Shown piece after piece: positions 18,110-25,455 of a DNA stretch of 64,000 bases. The DNA lies in NCBI GenBank assembly GCA_031431125.1, contig JANPCX010000061.1, forward strand, positions 65,596 through 129,595, written 5' to 3'. Made by a program: the position numbers and the translations under genes. Numbering within the stretch: the first letter of the stretch is position 1; every line of letters begins with the position of its first letter. Source of the stretch: JANPCX01 sp031431125 (lineage in GTDB: Bacteria; Pseudomonadota; Gammaproteobacteria; Burkholderiales; Burkholderiaceae_C). Below the pieces are notes generated by a model. That model saw nothing but the letters and a program-made list of their open reading frames with translations, was not told the origin of the DNA and made no database searches.

Positions 18110-18146
18110 GCCACTTCTTTATTCTTCAACAGTTTCTGAACCCACC

Positions 18147-18860
18147 ATGCCCACCGAACACGCCCCCGGCCTCGTCATCCAAGGTTTCACACCCCCACTG
18201 CGTTTGAGCGACTTCAAACTCATCGCTTTCGACATGGACTCCACCCTCATCAACATTGAGTGCGTGGACGAAATCGCCGATGCCGCAGGCCGAAAAGCCG
18301 AGGTCGCAGCCATCACCGAAGCCGCAATGCGCGGCGAAATCACCGACTACAAAGACAGCCTGCGCCGCCGCGTGGCCTTGCTCAAGGGCGTGCCGGTGAG
18401 TGCCATGCAACAAGTGCTGACCGAGAGACTGCAACTCAACCCCGGTGCACAAGCCCTGGTGCAAGCCTGCCAAGCAGCTGGCCTCAAAACCTTGCTCGTT
18501 TCCGGCGGCTTCACCTACTTCACCGACCATGTGCGCGACCTGCTGAAAATTGATTCCGCCCGCAGCAATGTGCTGGAAATCGCCAACGGCCACCTCACCG
18601 GCAAGATGGTGGACCAGCCCTGGGGCGACATTTGCGACGGCGAAGAAAAACGCCGCATGCTGCTCGCCACCTGCGAGCAACTAGGCATCAAACCTTCACA
18701 AACCATCGCCATGGGTGACGGCGCCAACGATCTGCCAATGATGGGCGCTGCGGGACTCTCGGTGGCCTACCACGCCAAACCCAAAGTGAGGGAGAAAGCC
18801 ATGGTGGCGATCAACAGCGGGGGGTTGGATCGGGTGTTGGAGGTGGTGACGTTCCTATGA
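18147..18860 (+). CDS. serB: phosphoserine phosphatase
   Basis: SerB hydrolyses phosphoserine in the last step of serine synthesis. The 237-residue HAD enzyme shows the nucleophile motif FDMDSTLINIECVDEIAD, the SGGFTYF motif, the Lys region and the final acidic motif GDGANDLPMMGAAG. Length fits the short SerB form without an ACT domain. It follows mfd by 37 nt and overlaps the next gene by 4 nt. Confidence 0.96.
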   Translation: MPTEHAPGLVIQGFTPPLRLSDFKLIAFDMDSTLINIECVDEIADAAGRKAEVAAITEAAMRGEITDYKDSLRRRVALLKGVPVSAMQQVLTERLQLNPGAQALVQACQAAGLKTLLVSGGFTYFTDHVRDLLKIDSARSNVLEIANGHLTGKMVDQPWGDICDGEEKRRMLLATCEQLGIKPSQTIAMGDGANDLPMMGAAGLSVAYHAKPKVREKAMVAINSGGLDRVLEVVTFL

Positions 18861-19336
18861 AACTCAGTCTTCTTGCTTTTTTCGTGGCATGGTCCTGTTC
18901 GTCACCAGCGCTGGCGCGTGAGATTTTCCAATGGGTTGACAAGAACGGCCAAACACATCTTTCGGATGTGGTTCCCGCCGAATACAGCAAGACCGCAAAG
19001 CGAATCAACAGCGGGAACTTTGAAGTCAGCCCAGAAGAACTGAAGGCTGCACAAATTCGTGCAAACAAAGAGAAAGAATTTGCGGAGGCAGCGAGACGTG
19101 CGAGAGAAGGGGCTCAGGCAAAGCCCTCCGATAAAAAAGCCGGCCAAACTGCGGCCCCAACGCCATCCAAAGAAACACTGACGACTTGTGAGCAGAAAAT
19201 CGCCGCGTTCAAGAAAAGCGAAGAATGCTTTCAACCGTTTCGCGTGAAGAACGGCACCGTGAAAGCACAAGCCTACGAAAAATGCACCGTTGCTCCCAAC
19301 CCCTACACAGATTGCGAGCGACCCATTGCCCGCTGA
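18857..19336 (+). CDS. exported DUF4124-domain protein
   Basis: The 159-residue protein has a signal peptide (about residues 1-20) and then the DUF4124 motif EIFQWVDKNGQTHLSDVVP. A charged helical middle (AAQIRANKEKEFAEAARRA) and a C-terminal part with four Cys (TCEQK, EECF, KCTV, DCER) follow. DUF4124 proteins are periplasmic and of unknown function in beta- and gammaproteobacteria. It overlaps serB as ATGA, so it is translated from the same message. Confidence 0.82.
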   Translation: MKLSLLAFFVAWSCSSPALAREIFQWVDKNGQTHLSDVVPAEYSKTAKRINSGNFEVSPEELKAAQIRANKEKEFAEAARRAREGAQAKPSDKKAGQTAAPTPSKETLTTCEQKIAAFKKSEECFQPFRVKNGTVKAQAYEKCTVAPNPYTDCERPIAR

Positions 19337-19397
19337 TGACTGTGACATGTTGGGCTGGCGCCAATTGAAAGATGTCATCGAACCCGCATGGATGCTA

Positions 19398-19560
19398 GGG
19401 AAGCTCTGCAAAAACCATCGTGGATGTCGGGCGTTCGGATCGGGATGGGCTGCGAGGCGAGTTTCTTGCCAATAGCTTGGGCTATTGGCAAGAAATTCAA
19501 CGAAGCAGGCCGCCTGAGTCCGAACGAACCGGCGCCGCGACGGGTTTTGCAGCGGTTCCC
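19398..19560. mobile_element. IS5-like non-autonomous element (163 bp)
   Basis: The left end GGGAAGCTCTGCAAAAACC (19398) is matched by the inverted right end GGGAACCGCTGCAAAACCC (reading back from 19560), with similarity continuing for about 40 bp. These ends resemble IS5-group termini. The interior has no transposase; it contains a perfect 15-bp inverted repeat with a 4-nt loop at 19462-19495. No clear target duplication flanks it. It is best read as a MITE or a collapsed IS. Confidence 0.55.
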
Positions 19561-19701
19561 TTGGGGGCGGGTGGTAGAGTCAGCGATCGCAGTGCCCAAG
19601 ATCGACCATGCCCATTCCTCGTCGTTCAATGACATGTTGGCCGATATGATCGGCTGGAGATTGAAGCGCCATCTCGCGGCTGGCTGCCCACGCTCGGTTC
19701 C

Positions 19702-19956
19702 ATGGCCAAATCAACCAGCCAGAATGCCCCGCGAAAACTGCCCTCAGCGTCACCAAAGCGAGGAGGGCTGAGCGTGAAAAGCACCGGGCTTGACTGCGCG
19801 GGGGCAAGCTCCTTGATCAGTGGCAACAAGATGGTGTGCGGGCCGGTCGAGATCGGTAACGGCGCCGCGTTGATGAGCGGCTGCTACCTCATGCCGGAGA
19901 CCAAGGTTCTCGTAGATAAGACTTGGCGCGGCACCCCCGCGCACAAGTGGATGTGA
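19702..19956 (+). pseudogene. C-terminal remnant, hexapeptide-transferase-like
   Basis: An open stretch of 84 codons ends in VEIGNGAALMSGCYLMPETK and TWRGTPAHKW. This looks like the last coil and tail of a left-handed beta-helix acyltransferase, as found in hexapeptide transferases or the terminal domain of Pls/PosA-like synthetases. The part before about codon 40 looks non-coding, and no start with a ribosome-binding site is visible. It ends 6 nt before the GMC gene, consistent with being the decayed end of a once larger upstream gene of that operon. The region 19561-19701 shows nothing convincing. Confidence 0.35.
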
Positions 19957-19962
19957 CAGGCC

Positions 19963-21612
19963 ATGGCAGCATCGAATTGGGACCCGCTCCAGCAACTATC
20001 CGACGTCATCGTTGTCGGCACCGGCCCGGGTGGCGCCACACTCGGCCACGCAATGGCCGCCGCTGGCATGCGCGTGTTGTTCTGCGAGCTTGGCGGTGGC
20101 TTCGACGGCGCTTCGGCCTTGCTTGCCGAGTACCCGGAAATGGCCGCGAGCCGTGCAGCGCGGCGCGGCGCGGTTCCTGTAGCCGCCACCGACTCTGCGC
20201 TGCTCGCACGCGCCGGCCGCTACGCCGACACATTGGTCGATGCGGCTCACCCACGTCGCCACGCTTTCGTGCCCTATATCGGCAGCGGACCTGGTGGTTC
20301 GAGCGCGCTGTACGGAATGGCGCTGGAGCGGCTGCAACAGATCGACTTCACCCCAGGTGACCCTCCTGTCGACGCACCGGGCACAAGTGCTGTTTCCGCC
20401 TGGCCCGTGGGCTACGATGAACTCGCACCGTACTACGCGCGCGCGGAGGCGATGTACCGGGTGCGCGGCACGGCAGATCCGCTGCGCGCGAGCTTCGGCG
20501 CACCGGCAGCCGACCCGATGTCCCTGATGCCGCCCTTGCCACTCACTGACGCGATGGCCGAGCTGGCGAGCGACCTGGCGCGGCGTGGTGTCCATCCCTA
20601 TCGCTTGCCGCTGGCGTTCGAGGGGCTACCCGATTGCCGCACCTGCCAAGGCCTGCTGTGCGACCGTCCTTGCAAGAACGACGCAAACCGCATCGGTTTG
20701 CAACCAGCACTGGCCGAGTACGGCGCACGCATCCTCACTGGCTGTCGCGTGCTGCGTGTCACCACGGGCGATGGTCATCGAGTCGACGGTGTCGAAGTCG
20801 CTTGGCGCGGCGCCCAGCATCGCCTGCGAGCGCCGCTGGTCGTGCTGGCGGCTGGCGCCTTGCAGTCGCCGTTGATCTTGCTGCGTTCAGGCCTGGGCAA
20901 TGAACATGACCAAGTAGGCCGTCACCTGATGCGGCACTTCATTGACGTGTGGCAGGTCGATCCAGCCATGTCGGGTGCCGAGGCCTTCGACAACAGGCGC
21001 AAGGAGATCGCCTTCAACGACTTCTACCGCGACGATGGCGTGCGACTGGGCACTGTGCAGTCGTTGGGCCGGCTACCGCCCACCGACATGTTGTTCGGCT
21101 CGCTGTGCGACGACGTTCGTGCCTCCCCCGCCGGCGTGCTCGCCGCGTTTTTGCCGATCGCCCGTCCGTTCATTGAGCCGGTGTTGCGTGGCATCGAAGG
21201 CGCGCGGCTCAACCTGGCAAGCATCGTCGAGGACCTGCCCTATCCCGAGCACTGCGTGCGCCCGGTTGGCGACGATCCCAGCCGCGCCGAGCTGCACTAC
21301 ACGATGAAGCCCGAAGCACTGAGGCGCATCGAGCAGATGCGGGGCCGGCTGAAGGTCTTGTTGAAGGGGCGGCCCAGCCGTTTGCTCCCGCAGGCCAGCA
21401 ACAACCAGCGCATCGCACATGTTTGCGGCACCTGCCGCTTCGGCGATGATCCGCGCAAGAGCGTGCTCGATCGCTTCAACCGCGTGCACGCGGTGCAGGG
21501 TTTGCACGTGGTCGACGGCAGCTTCCTTCCCAGCAGCGGCGGCACCAACCCGAGCCTGACCATCATTGCCAATGCACTACGCGTTGCGGACCACTTGCTG
21601 GCCACACCCTGA
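19963..21612 (+). CDS. GMC-family FAD oxidoreductase
   Basis: This is a flavin-dependent alcohol or sugar oxidoreductase of unknown substrate. The 549 residues start with the FAD-binding motif VIVVGTGPGGATLGHAM and contain the GMC region PYIGSGPGGSSALYGMALER. The second GMC-type motif is near the middle (LVVLAAGALQSPLILLRSG) and the C-terminal active-site block is HVVDGSFLPSSGGTNPSLTI. A Cys-containing GLPDCRTCQGLLCDRPCKND insert resembles Cys-rich segments of some bacterial GMC enzymes. No signal peptide is evident. The base composition looks richer in G+C than flanking genes, and remnants surround it, so horizontal acquisition is likely. The following SDR is probably cotranscribed. Confidence 0.88.
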   Translation: MAASNWDPLQQLSDVIVVGTGPGGATLGHAMAAAGMRVLFCELGGGFDGASALLAEYPEMAASRAARRGAVPVAATDSALLARAGRYADTLVDAAHPRRHAFVPYIGSGPGGSSALYGMALERLQQIDFTPGDPPVDAPGTSAVSAWPVGYDELAPYYARAEAMYRVRGTADPLRASFGAPAADPMSLMPPLPLTDAMAELASDLARRGVHPYRLPLAFEGLPDCRTCQGLLCDRPCKNDANRIGLQPALAEYGARILTGCRVLRVTTGDGHRVDGVEVAWRGAQHRLRAPLVVLAAGALQSPLILLRSGLGNEHDQVGRHLMRHFIDVWQVDPAMSGAEAFDNRRKEIAFNDFYRDDGVRLGTVQSLGRLPPTDMLFGSLCDDVRASPAGVLAAFLPIARPFIEPVLRGIEGARLNLASIVEDLPYPEHCVRPVGDDPSRAELHYTMKPEALRRIEQMRGRLKVLLKGRPSRLLPQASNNQRIAHVCGTCRFGDDPRKSVLDRFNRVHAVQGLHVVDGSFLPSSGGTNPSLTIIANALRVADHLLATP

Positions 21613-21631
21613 CGCCAAAAGGACTCTGAAC

Positions 21632-22435
21632 ATGACATTCCATCTCGATGATTGCAAGGGCGACTGGGCCATCGTCACCGGCGCTTCGTCCGGCATCGGA
21701 CGGGTCTATGCGAGCGAACTGGGCAGGCGGGGCCTGAACCTCGTACTCGTGGCACGGCGCAAGCCGGAGCTGCAGTCGCTGGCATCCGAGCTCGCGATGC
21801 AATCGGGCATTCGTGCGCTCGCGCTCGCGCTGGACCTGACATCACCGGACGCCGATGCACGCGTGCTTGACGCGGTGGCCTCGATTCCCAGCGCACGATT
21901 GCGTCTTCTCGTCAGCAACGCCGGCAGCGGCCAGTGGGGTGCGCACGATCCGGCTCGGCACAAGGACTACGCCGCAACCATTGCACTGAATGTCGCGGCC
22001 ACCGTCGCGCTCTCAACGAGACTGCTGCCCGCGCTGCGCGCGGCAGCACCCGCGGCGCTGGTGCATGTTTCGTCGCAAGCCGCCTACCAGCCGGTGCCCT
22101 ACATGGCCGCCTATGCGGCGAGCAAGGCCTTCGTGCACAACTTCAGCTTGGCGCTGCACGAAGAGTTGCGCGAGCAGGGCGTGCTGGTGCAGACACTGGT
22201 GCCCGGACCAACCGCTACCGAGTTCGATTCCAAGGCAGGTGCCTACGCCAGTGCCGTGGTCACCCGCGGGAGCTGCGAGAGCGTGGTCCTGGCCTCATTG
22301 GAGGCGCTGGAACGTGGCGATCCGCTGGCTACGAACGCAGTCGGCTTGTGGAAGCAGCGCCTATTTGCCGGACTCGCCCCTCCGCGCATGGTGCTGCGCG
22401 AGGTTGCCAAAATGTTCAAGCCGCCGGGCAACTGA
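21632..22435 (+). CDS. SDR-family oxidoreductase
   Basis: The 267-residue short-chain dehydrogenase has the NAD(P) motif TGASSGIGRVYASELGRRG, the NAG motif (VSNAGSGQWG), an active Ser in LVHVSSQAAYQP and YAASKAFVHNFS as the YxxxK block. It resembles the group of ketoreductase-like SDRs acting on lipophilic substrates (YqjQ/DltE type); the substrate is unknown. The ATG at 21632 lies 19 nt after the GMC stop with AAAAGGA nearby. Together with the GMC enzyme it may oxidise and reduce one alcohol/ketone pair. Confidence 0.87.
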   Translation: MTFHLDDCKGDWAIVTGASSGIGRVYASELGRRGLNLVLVARRKPELQSLASELAMQSGIRALALALDLTSPDADARVLDAVASIPSARLRLLVSNAGSGQWGAHDPARHKDYAATIALNVAATVALSTRLLPALRAAAPAALVHVSSQAAYQPVPYMAAYAASKAFVHNFSLALHEELREQGVLVQTLVPGPTATEFDSKAGAYASAVVTRGSCESVVLASLEALERGDPLATNAVGLWKQRLFAGLAPPRMVLREVAKMFKPPGN

Positions 22436-22445
22436 GAAGACACCG

Positions 22446-22678
22446 TTCAGGCCATTGCGACCAGTTGGCGCAACAACCCCACCAGGCGATCACCGGCGTC
22501 GCACAAACGCTGACGCTGGCCGAGAATGCCCAGCGGCGGCGCGGCAGGAAGGTTCCTCCCGCAGGCGGTCGGCGCGAATCAGTGGCCCAGCGCCGTCGGC
22601 TTCGATTTCGCGCACATGGCGGAGCCGATCCATGTCGTGGGCCACACCGAGCACAGGCACCCCCGCTTCGAATGTTGG
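22446..22678 (-). pseudogene. unrecognised gene remnant with frameshift
   Basis: Read on the minus strand, one frame gives a coding-like stretch (TFEAGVPVLGVAHDMDRLRH, then EIEADGAGPLIRADRLREE). A second frame takes over to a stop just downstream of the SDR gene (QRQRLCDAGDRLVGLLRQLV). The switch implies a frameshift, and the 5' side is cut off by the repeat element starting at 22679. The parent family is not recognised; a regulator is one possibility. Confidence 0.3.
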
Positions 22679-22842
22679 CTAGTACTCCGACTCAGAAATA
22701 ACGAAACATGAAAACGTGTACTCGACCCAATGGCGGCGTTGCAAATCCTCGCGATACCTCGGTATCGCTGTGGTTTGCGCCTTGCTATTGGGGCGATTCC
22801 ACTACTTTCATCCGTTCCGTTATCTCTGAGTCGCAACACTAG
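22679..22842. mobile_element. CTAG-bounded MITE-like element, copy A (164 bp)
   Basis: Both ends are CTAG, and the terminal ~30 bp are imperfect inverted repeats (GACTCAGAAATAACG on the left, GACTCAGAGATAACG on the right, inverted). The interior contains a 47-bp block shared, in inverse orientation, with 36708-36754: CAAGGCGCAAACCACAGCG, then GATACC/GGTATC arms, then GCGAGGATTTGCAACGC. There is no coding capacity. Length and layout match copy B almost exactly. Confidence 0.75.
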
Positions 22843-22893
22843 GGGCTCCATCGTGGTCAAAAGAAATCTCAATCGAAAATTCGGCGCCCGCGT

Positions 22894-24123
22894 CTAACGC
22901 GCGTTGCGCTTGCGGTAACCGTCCAAGAAACGGGCGATGCGGCCAATGGCTTCGGCCAGGTCGTCGGAATTGGGCAAGAAAACAATGCGGAAGTGGTCGG
23001 GCGTGGCCCAGTTGAAGCCTGTGCCTTGCACGATGAGCACCTTCTCTTCGGCGAGCAGCTCGTAGGCGAACTGTTGGTCGTCGGCGATGGGGTACATCTG
23101 TGCATCCAACTTGGGGAACATGTAAAGCGCGGCTTTGGGCTTGACGACGCTGACACCGGGAATTTGGCTGAGCAACTCGTAAGCCAAATCGCGCTGGCGG
23201 CACAAGCGGCCGCCCGGCGCCACCAAGTCTTTGATGCTTTGGTAACCACCGAGGGCGGTTTGAATCGCCAACTGCCCGGGTGTGTTGGAGCACAGGCGCA
23301 TCGAGGCCAGCATGTTCAGTCCTTCGATGTAGTCCTTGGCATGGCGTTTCTCGCCCGACACCACCATCCACCCTGCGCGGTAACCACAAGCGCGGTAGTT
23401 TTTGGACAGGCCGTTGAAGGTGACAAAGAGCACATCGTCAGCCAGCGAAGCAATGCTGGTGTGGGTGATGTCGTCGTAAATCGTTTTGTCGTAAATTTCG
23501 TCGGCGAAGACGATGAGCTGGTGCTGGCGAGCCAGTTCCACGATCTCCAACAAAACGCTGTCGGGGTAGAGGGCACCCGTCGGGTTGTTGGGGTTGATGA
23601 CCACGATCGCCTTGGTATTGGGCGTGATCTTCTTTTTCATGTCGGCGATGTCGGGCAACCAACCCGACTGCTCGTCGCAGATGTAGTGCACCGGCGTTCC
23701 ACCCGACAGTGCCACGGCGGCGGTGTAAAGCGGGTAGTCGGGCGAGGGGATCAACACCTCGTCACCATCGTTGAGCAAGGCATTCATGCTCATCACGATG
23801 AGCTCGGACGCGCCGTTGCCGAGGTAAACATCGTCCACCGTCACGCCACGGATGTTTTTCTCTTGGGTGTAATGCACCACGGCTTTACGCGGCGCGAACA
23901 AACCCTTGCTGTCGGTGTAGCCCGCCGCATCGGGCATGTTGCGGATCATGTCTTGCACGATCTCGTCGGGCGGCATCAAACCAAAGGCGGCAATGTTGCC
24001 GATGTTGAGCTTGATGATTTTGTGGCCCTCTTCTTCCATCTGCCGGGCTTTGTCCAGCACCGGGCCACGGATGTCGTAGCACACGTTGGCGAGCTTGCTG
24101 GACTTGACGATGGGTTTCAACAC
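22894..24123 (-). CDS. alaA: alanine-forming PLP aminotransferase (AlaA type)
   Basis: This fold-type I aminotransferase most likely makes alanine from pyruvate and glutamate. Motifs include IIKLNIGNIAAFGLMPPDEI, YTDSKGLFAPRKAVVHY, PSPDYPLYTAAVALSGGTPV, INPNNPTGALY and the PLP lysine in FNGLSKNYRACGYRAGW (near residue 240). IVFLPNSDDLAEAI closes the protein. The open frame has no ATG at the expected place. A GTG at 24123 with AGGAG five nt upstream gives the family N-terminus (LKPIVKSSKLANVCYDIRGP); a TTG three nt later is also possible. The gene is divergent from the Mth938-like gene. Confidence 0.92.
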   Translation of the reverse strand: MLKPIVKSSKLANVCYDIRGPVLDKARQMEEEGHKIIKLNIGNIAAFGLMPPDEIVQDMIRNMPDAAGYTDSKGLFAPRKAVVHYTQEKNIRGVTVDDVYLGNGASELIVMSMNALLNDGDEVLIPSPDYPLYTAAVALSGGTPVHYICDEQSGWLPDIADMKKKITPNTKAIVVINPNNPTGALYPDSVLLEIVELARQHQLIVFADEIYDKTIYDDITHTSIASLADDVLFVTFNGLSKNYRACGYRAGWMVVSGEKRHAKDYIEGLNMLASMRLCSNTPGQLAIQTALGGYQSIKDLVAPGGRLCRQRDLAYELLSQIPGVSVVKPKAALYMFPKLDAQMYPIADDQQFAYELLAEEKVLIVQGTGFNWATPDHFRIVFLPNSDDLAEAIGRIARFLDGYRKRNAR

Positions 24124-24180
24124 GGGGGCTCCTGAACGCAAACCCGGGTGGGACGCCGGGACTGTGCGGTGCACAAAAAC

Positions 24181-24186
24181 TATAAT
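24181..24186 (+). promoter_or_regulatory. -10 element upstream of the Mth938-like gene
   Basis: A consensus TATAAT sits 54 nt before the TTG start at 24240. The short palindrome TGTGC-GGT-GCACA at 24163-24175 overlaps the expected spacer. The -35 is not clear. Confidence 0.4.
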
Positions 24187-24239
24187 TTTAGGCGCAGGTC
24201 GCGCCATCCGCGCAGCCACTGTCTTGAAAAGCAGCTTTC

Positions 24240-24647
24240 TTGAAACTCAACGCCGAACGCATAGAAGGCACGAATGCCATCACACGCCACAGCCTGGAGG
24301 GCGTGGTGATCAACGGGCGAACGTTTACCCAACATGTGGTGATTCCCTGGCAGGGCGATGTTTTCTCCTGGGCGCCGGGAGGATTCGAGGGCCTTTCTGA
24401 AGACGACTTTGGCCAATTGCTGGCCTTAAAACCCGAATTGGTCGTTTTTGGCACCGGCAGCCGCTTGCGTTTTGCCGCGCCCCGCTTGCAGCGGACATTG
24501 ATCAATGCACGCATCGGCGTTGAAACCATGGACACGGCAGCCGCCTGCCGCACCTACAACGTCCTGCTGGGTGAAGGGCGGTGTGTGGTGGCGGCCCTGC
24601 TTTTCGACACCGCACTGGCAAATTCCGTGGGCGCGACGCCCAGGTGA
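24240..24647 (+). CDS. Mth938-like domain protein (DUF498)
   Basis: The 135-residue protein belongs to the Mth938/NDUFAF3-like family. Visible motifs are VVINGRTFTQHVVIPWQGDV, LKPELVVFGTGSRLRF and GVETMDTAAACRTYNVLLGE. The family is cytoplasmic, and its mitochondrial relative assists complex I assembly; the bacterial role is unknown. The start is a TTG at 24240 giving the family's MKLN-type N-terminus. The gene is 104 nt upstream of bcp, which has its own -10 element. Confidence 0.85.
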   Translation: MKLNAERIEGTNAITRHSLEGVVINGRTFTQHVVIPWQGDVFSWAPGGFEGLSEDDFGQLLALKPELVVFGTGSRLRFAAPRLQRTLINARIGVETMDTAAACRTYNVLLGEGRCVVAALLFDTALANSVGATPR

Positions 24648-24701
24648 GTGCCAACAACCGGCTTGCAACCCCCACGGCCAAGGTCTGCCGCGCTCAGCCG
24701 C

Positions 24702-24707
24702 TATAAT
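24702..24707 (+). promoter_or_regulatory. -10 element upstream of bcp
   Basis: A consensus TATAAT 50 nt before the bcp ATG is flanked by the complementary arms CCGC and GCGG. No good -35 hexamer is visible. Confidence 0.4.
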
Positions 24708-24751
24708 CTGCGGTTACGCGCCCAACGGGTGCCAACTGCACAGAAGACTTC

Positions 24752-25219
24752 ATGACGCCAGCTCTCAACAAACCCCTTCCGGACTTTGAAGCGCTCGCAA
24801 CCGGCGGTGTGAAGTTCACACCCCAAGCCTTCGCCGGTCAAAACATTGTTTTGTACTTTTACCCCAAAGACAATACCCCCGGCTGCACCACGGAAGCCAT
24901 GCAGTTCCGTGACCACCACAAAGACTTTGTGAAAGCCGGTGCGGTCGTGTTTGGCGTATCGCGCGACAACATGGCGTCGCACGAAAAGTTCAAGCAAAAC
25001 CTCGAGTTGCCCTTCGAGCTGATCGCCGACACCGAAGAGAAACTGTGCCATATGTTTGGCGTGGTGAAAAACAAAATCATGTACGGCAAGAAGGTCAAGG
25101 GCATTGAGCGCAGCACCTTTTTGATCGACGGCACCGGCATGTTGGTCGGCGAATGGCGTGGCTTGAAGGTGGCAGGGCATGTGGAAGAGGTGCTCAAGGC
25201 CGTCAAAGCGATTAAATAG
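24752..25219 (+). CDS. bcp: thiol peroxidase Bcp (peroxiredoxin Q)
   Basis: This peroxiredoxin reduces hydrogen peroxide and organic hydroperoxides using thioredoxin. The 155 residues contain the peroxidatic Cys in PKDNTPGCTTEAMQFRD. The resolving Cys found five residues later in some Bcp proteins is absent here (TTEAM), as in 1-Cys-like members. YPKDNTPGC and RSTFLIDGTGMLVGEWR are conserved. A strong intrinsic terminator follows. Confidence 0.93.
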   Translation: MTPALNKPLPDFEALATGGVKFTPQAFAGQNIVLYFYPKDNTPGCTTEAMQFRDHHKDFVKAGAVVFGVSRDNMASHEKFKQNLELPFELIADTEEKLCHMFGVVKNKIMYGKKVKGIERSTFLIDGTGMLVGEWRGLKVAGHVEEVLKAVKAIK

Positions 25220-25252
25220 GCCGCCTGAACATCAGCGCTTACACAGACCTAC

Positions 25253-25286
25253 AAAAAGTCGACCTTTGTGTCGACTTTTTTGTTTT
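25253..25286 (+). terminator. intrinsic terminator of bcp
   Basis: A perfect 11-bp stem (AAAAAGTCGAC at 25253-25263, GTCGACTTTTT at 25270-25280) with a 6-nt loop is followed by TGTTTTT. The symmetric A/T flanks would also allow some function on the minus strand. Confidence 0.9.
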
Positions 25287-25391
25287 TCAGCCACGTTCGG
25301 CGACTGTCGGGCCGGCAGCACATTGGATGCGTCACTGTGCTTGTGCATAATGGTTCATGCCCATGCGATGTGCATTGACCACTTCCCCAAC

Positions 25392-25426
25392 AAAGCCGCC
25401 CAGGCCACTGTGCGGCTTTTGTCTTT
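25392..25426 (+). terminator. terminator-like hairpin in the phoH leader
   Basis: An 8-bp stem (AAAGCCGC at 25392-25399, GCGGCTTT at 25412-25419) is followed by a T-rich tail (TTGTCTTTTTC). It lies only about 30 nt upstream of the phoH ATG, so it may act as an attenuator or end a short RNA starting near 25350. Confidence 0.5.
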
Positions 25427-25455
25427 TTCAGCCTCCTCAGCCGAGTTGACCCTCC

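Noticed and set aside
19580..19829. Minus-strand frames near the IS5-like element considered as a transposase
   Set aside because: No DDE motif or conserved transposase block could be read in any frame.
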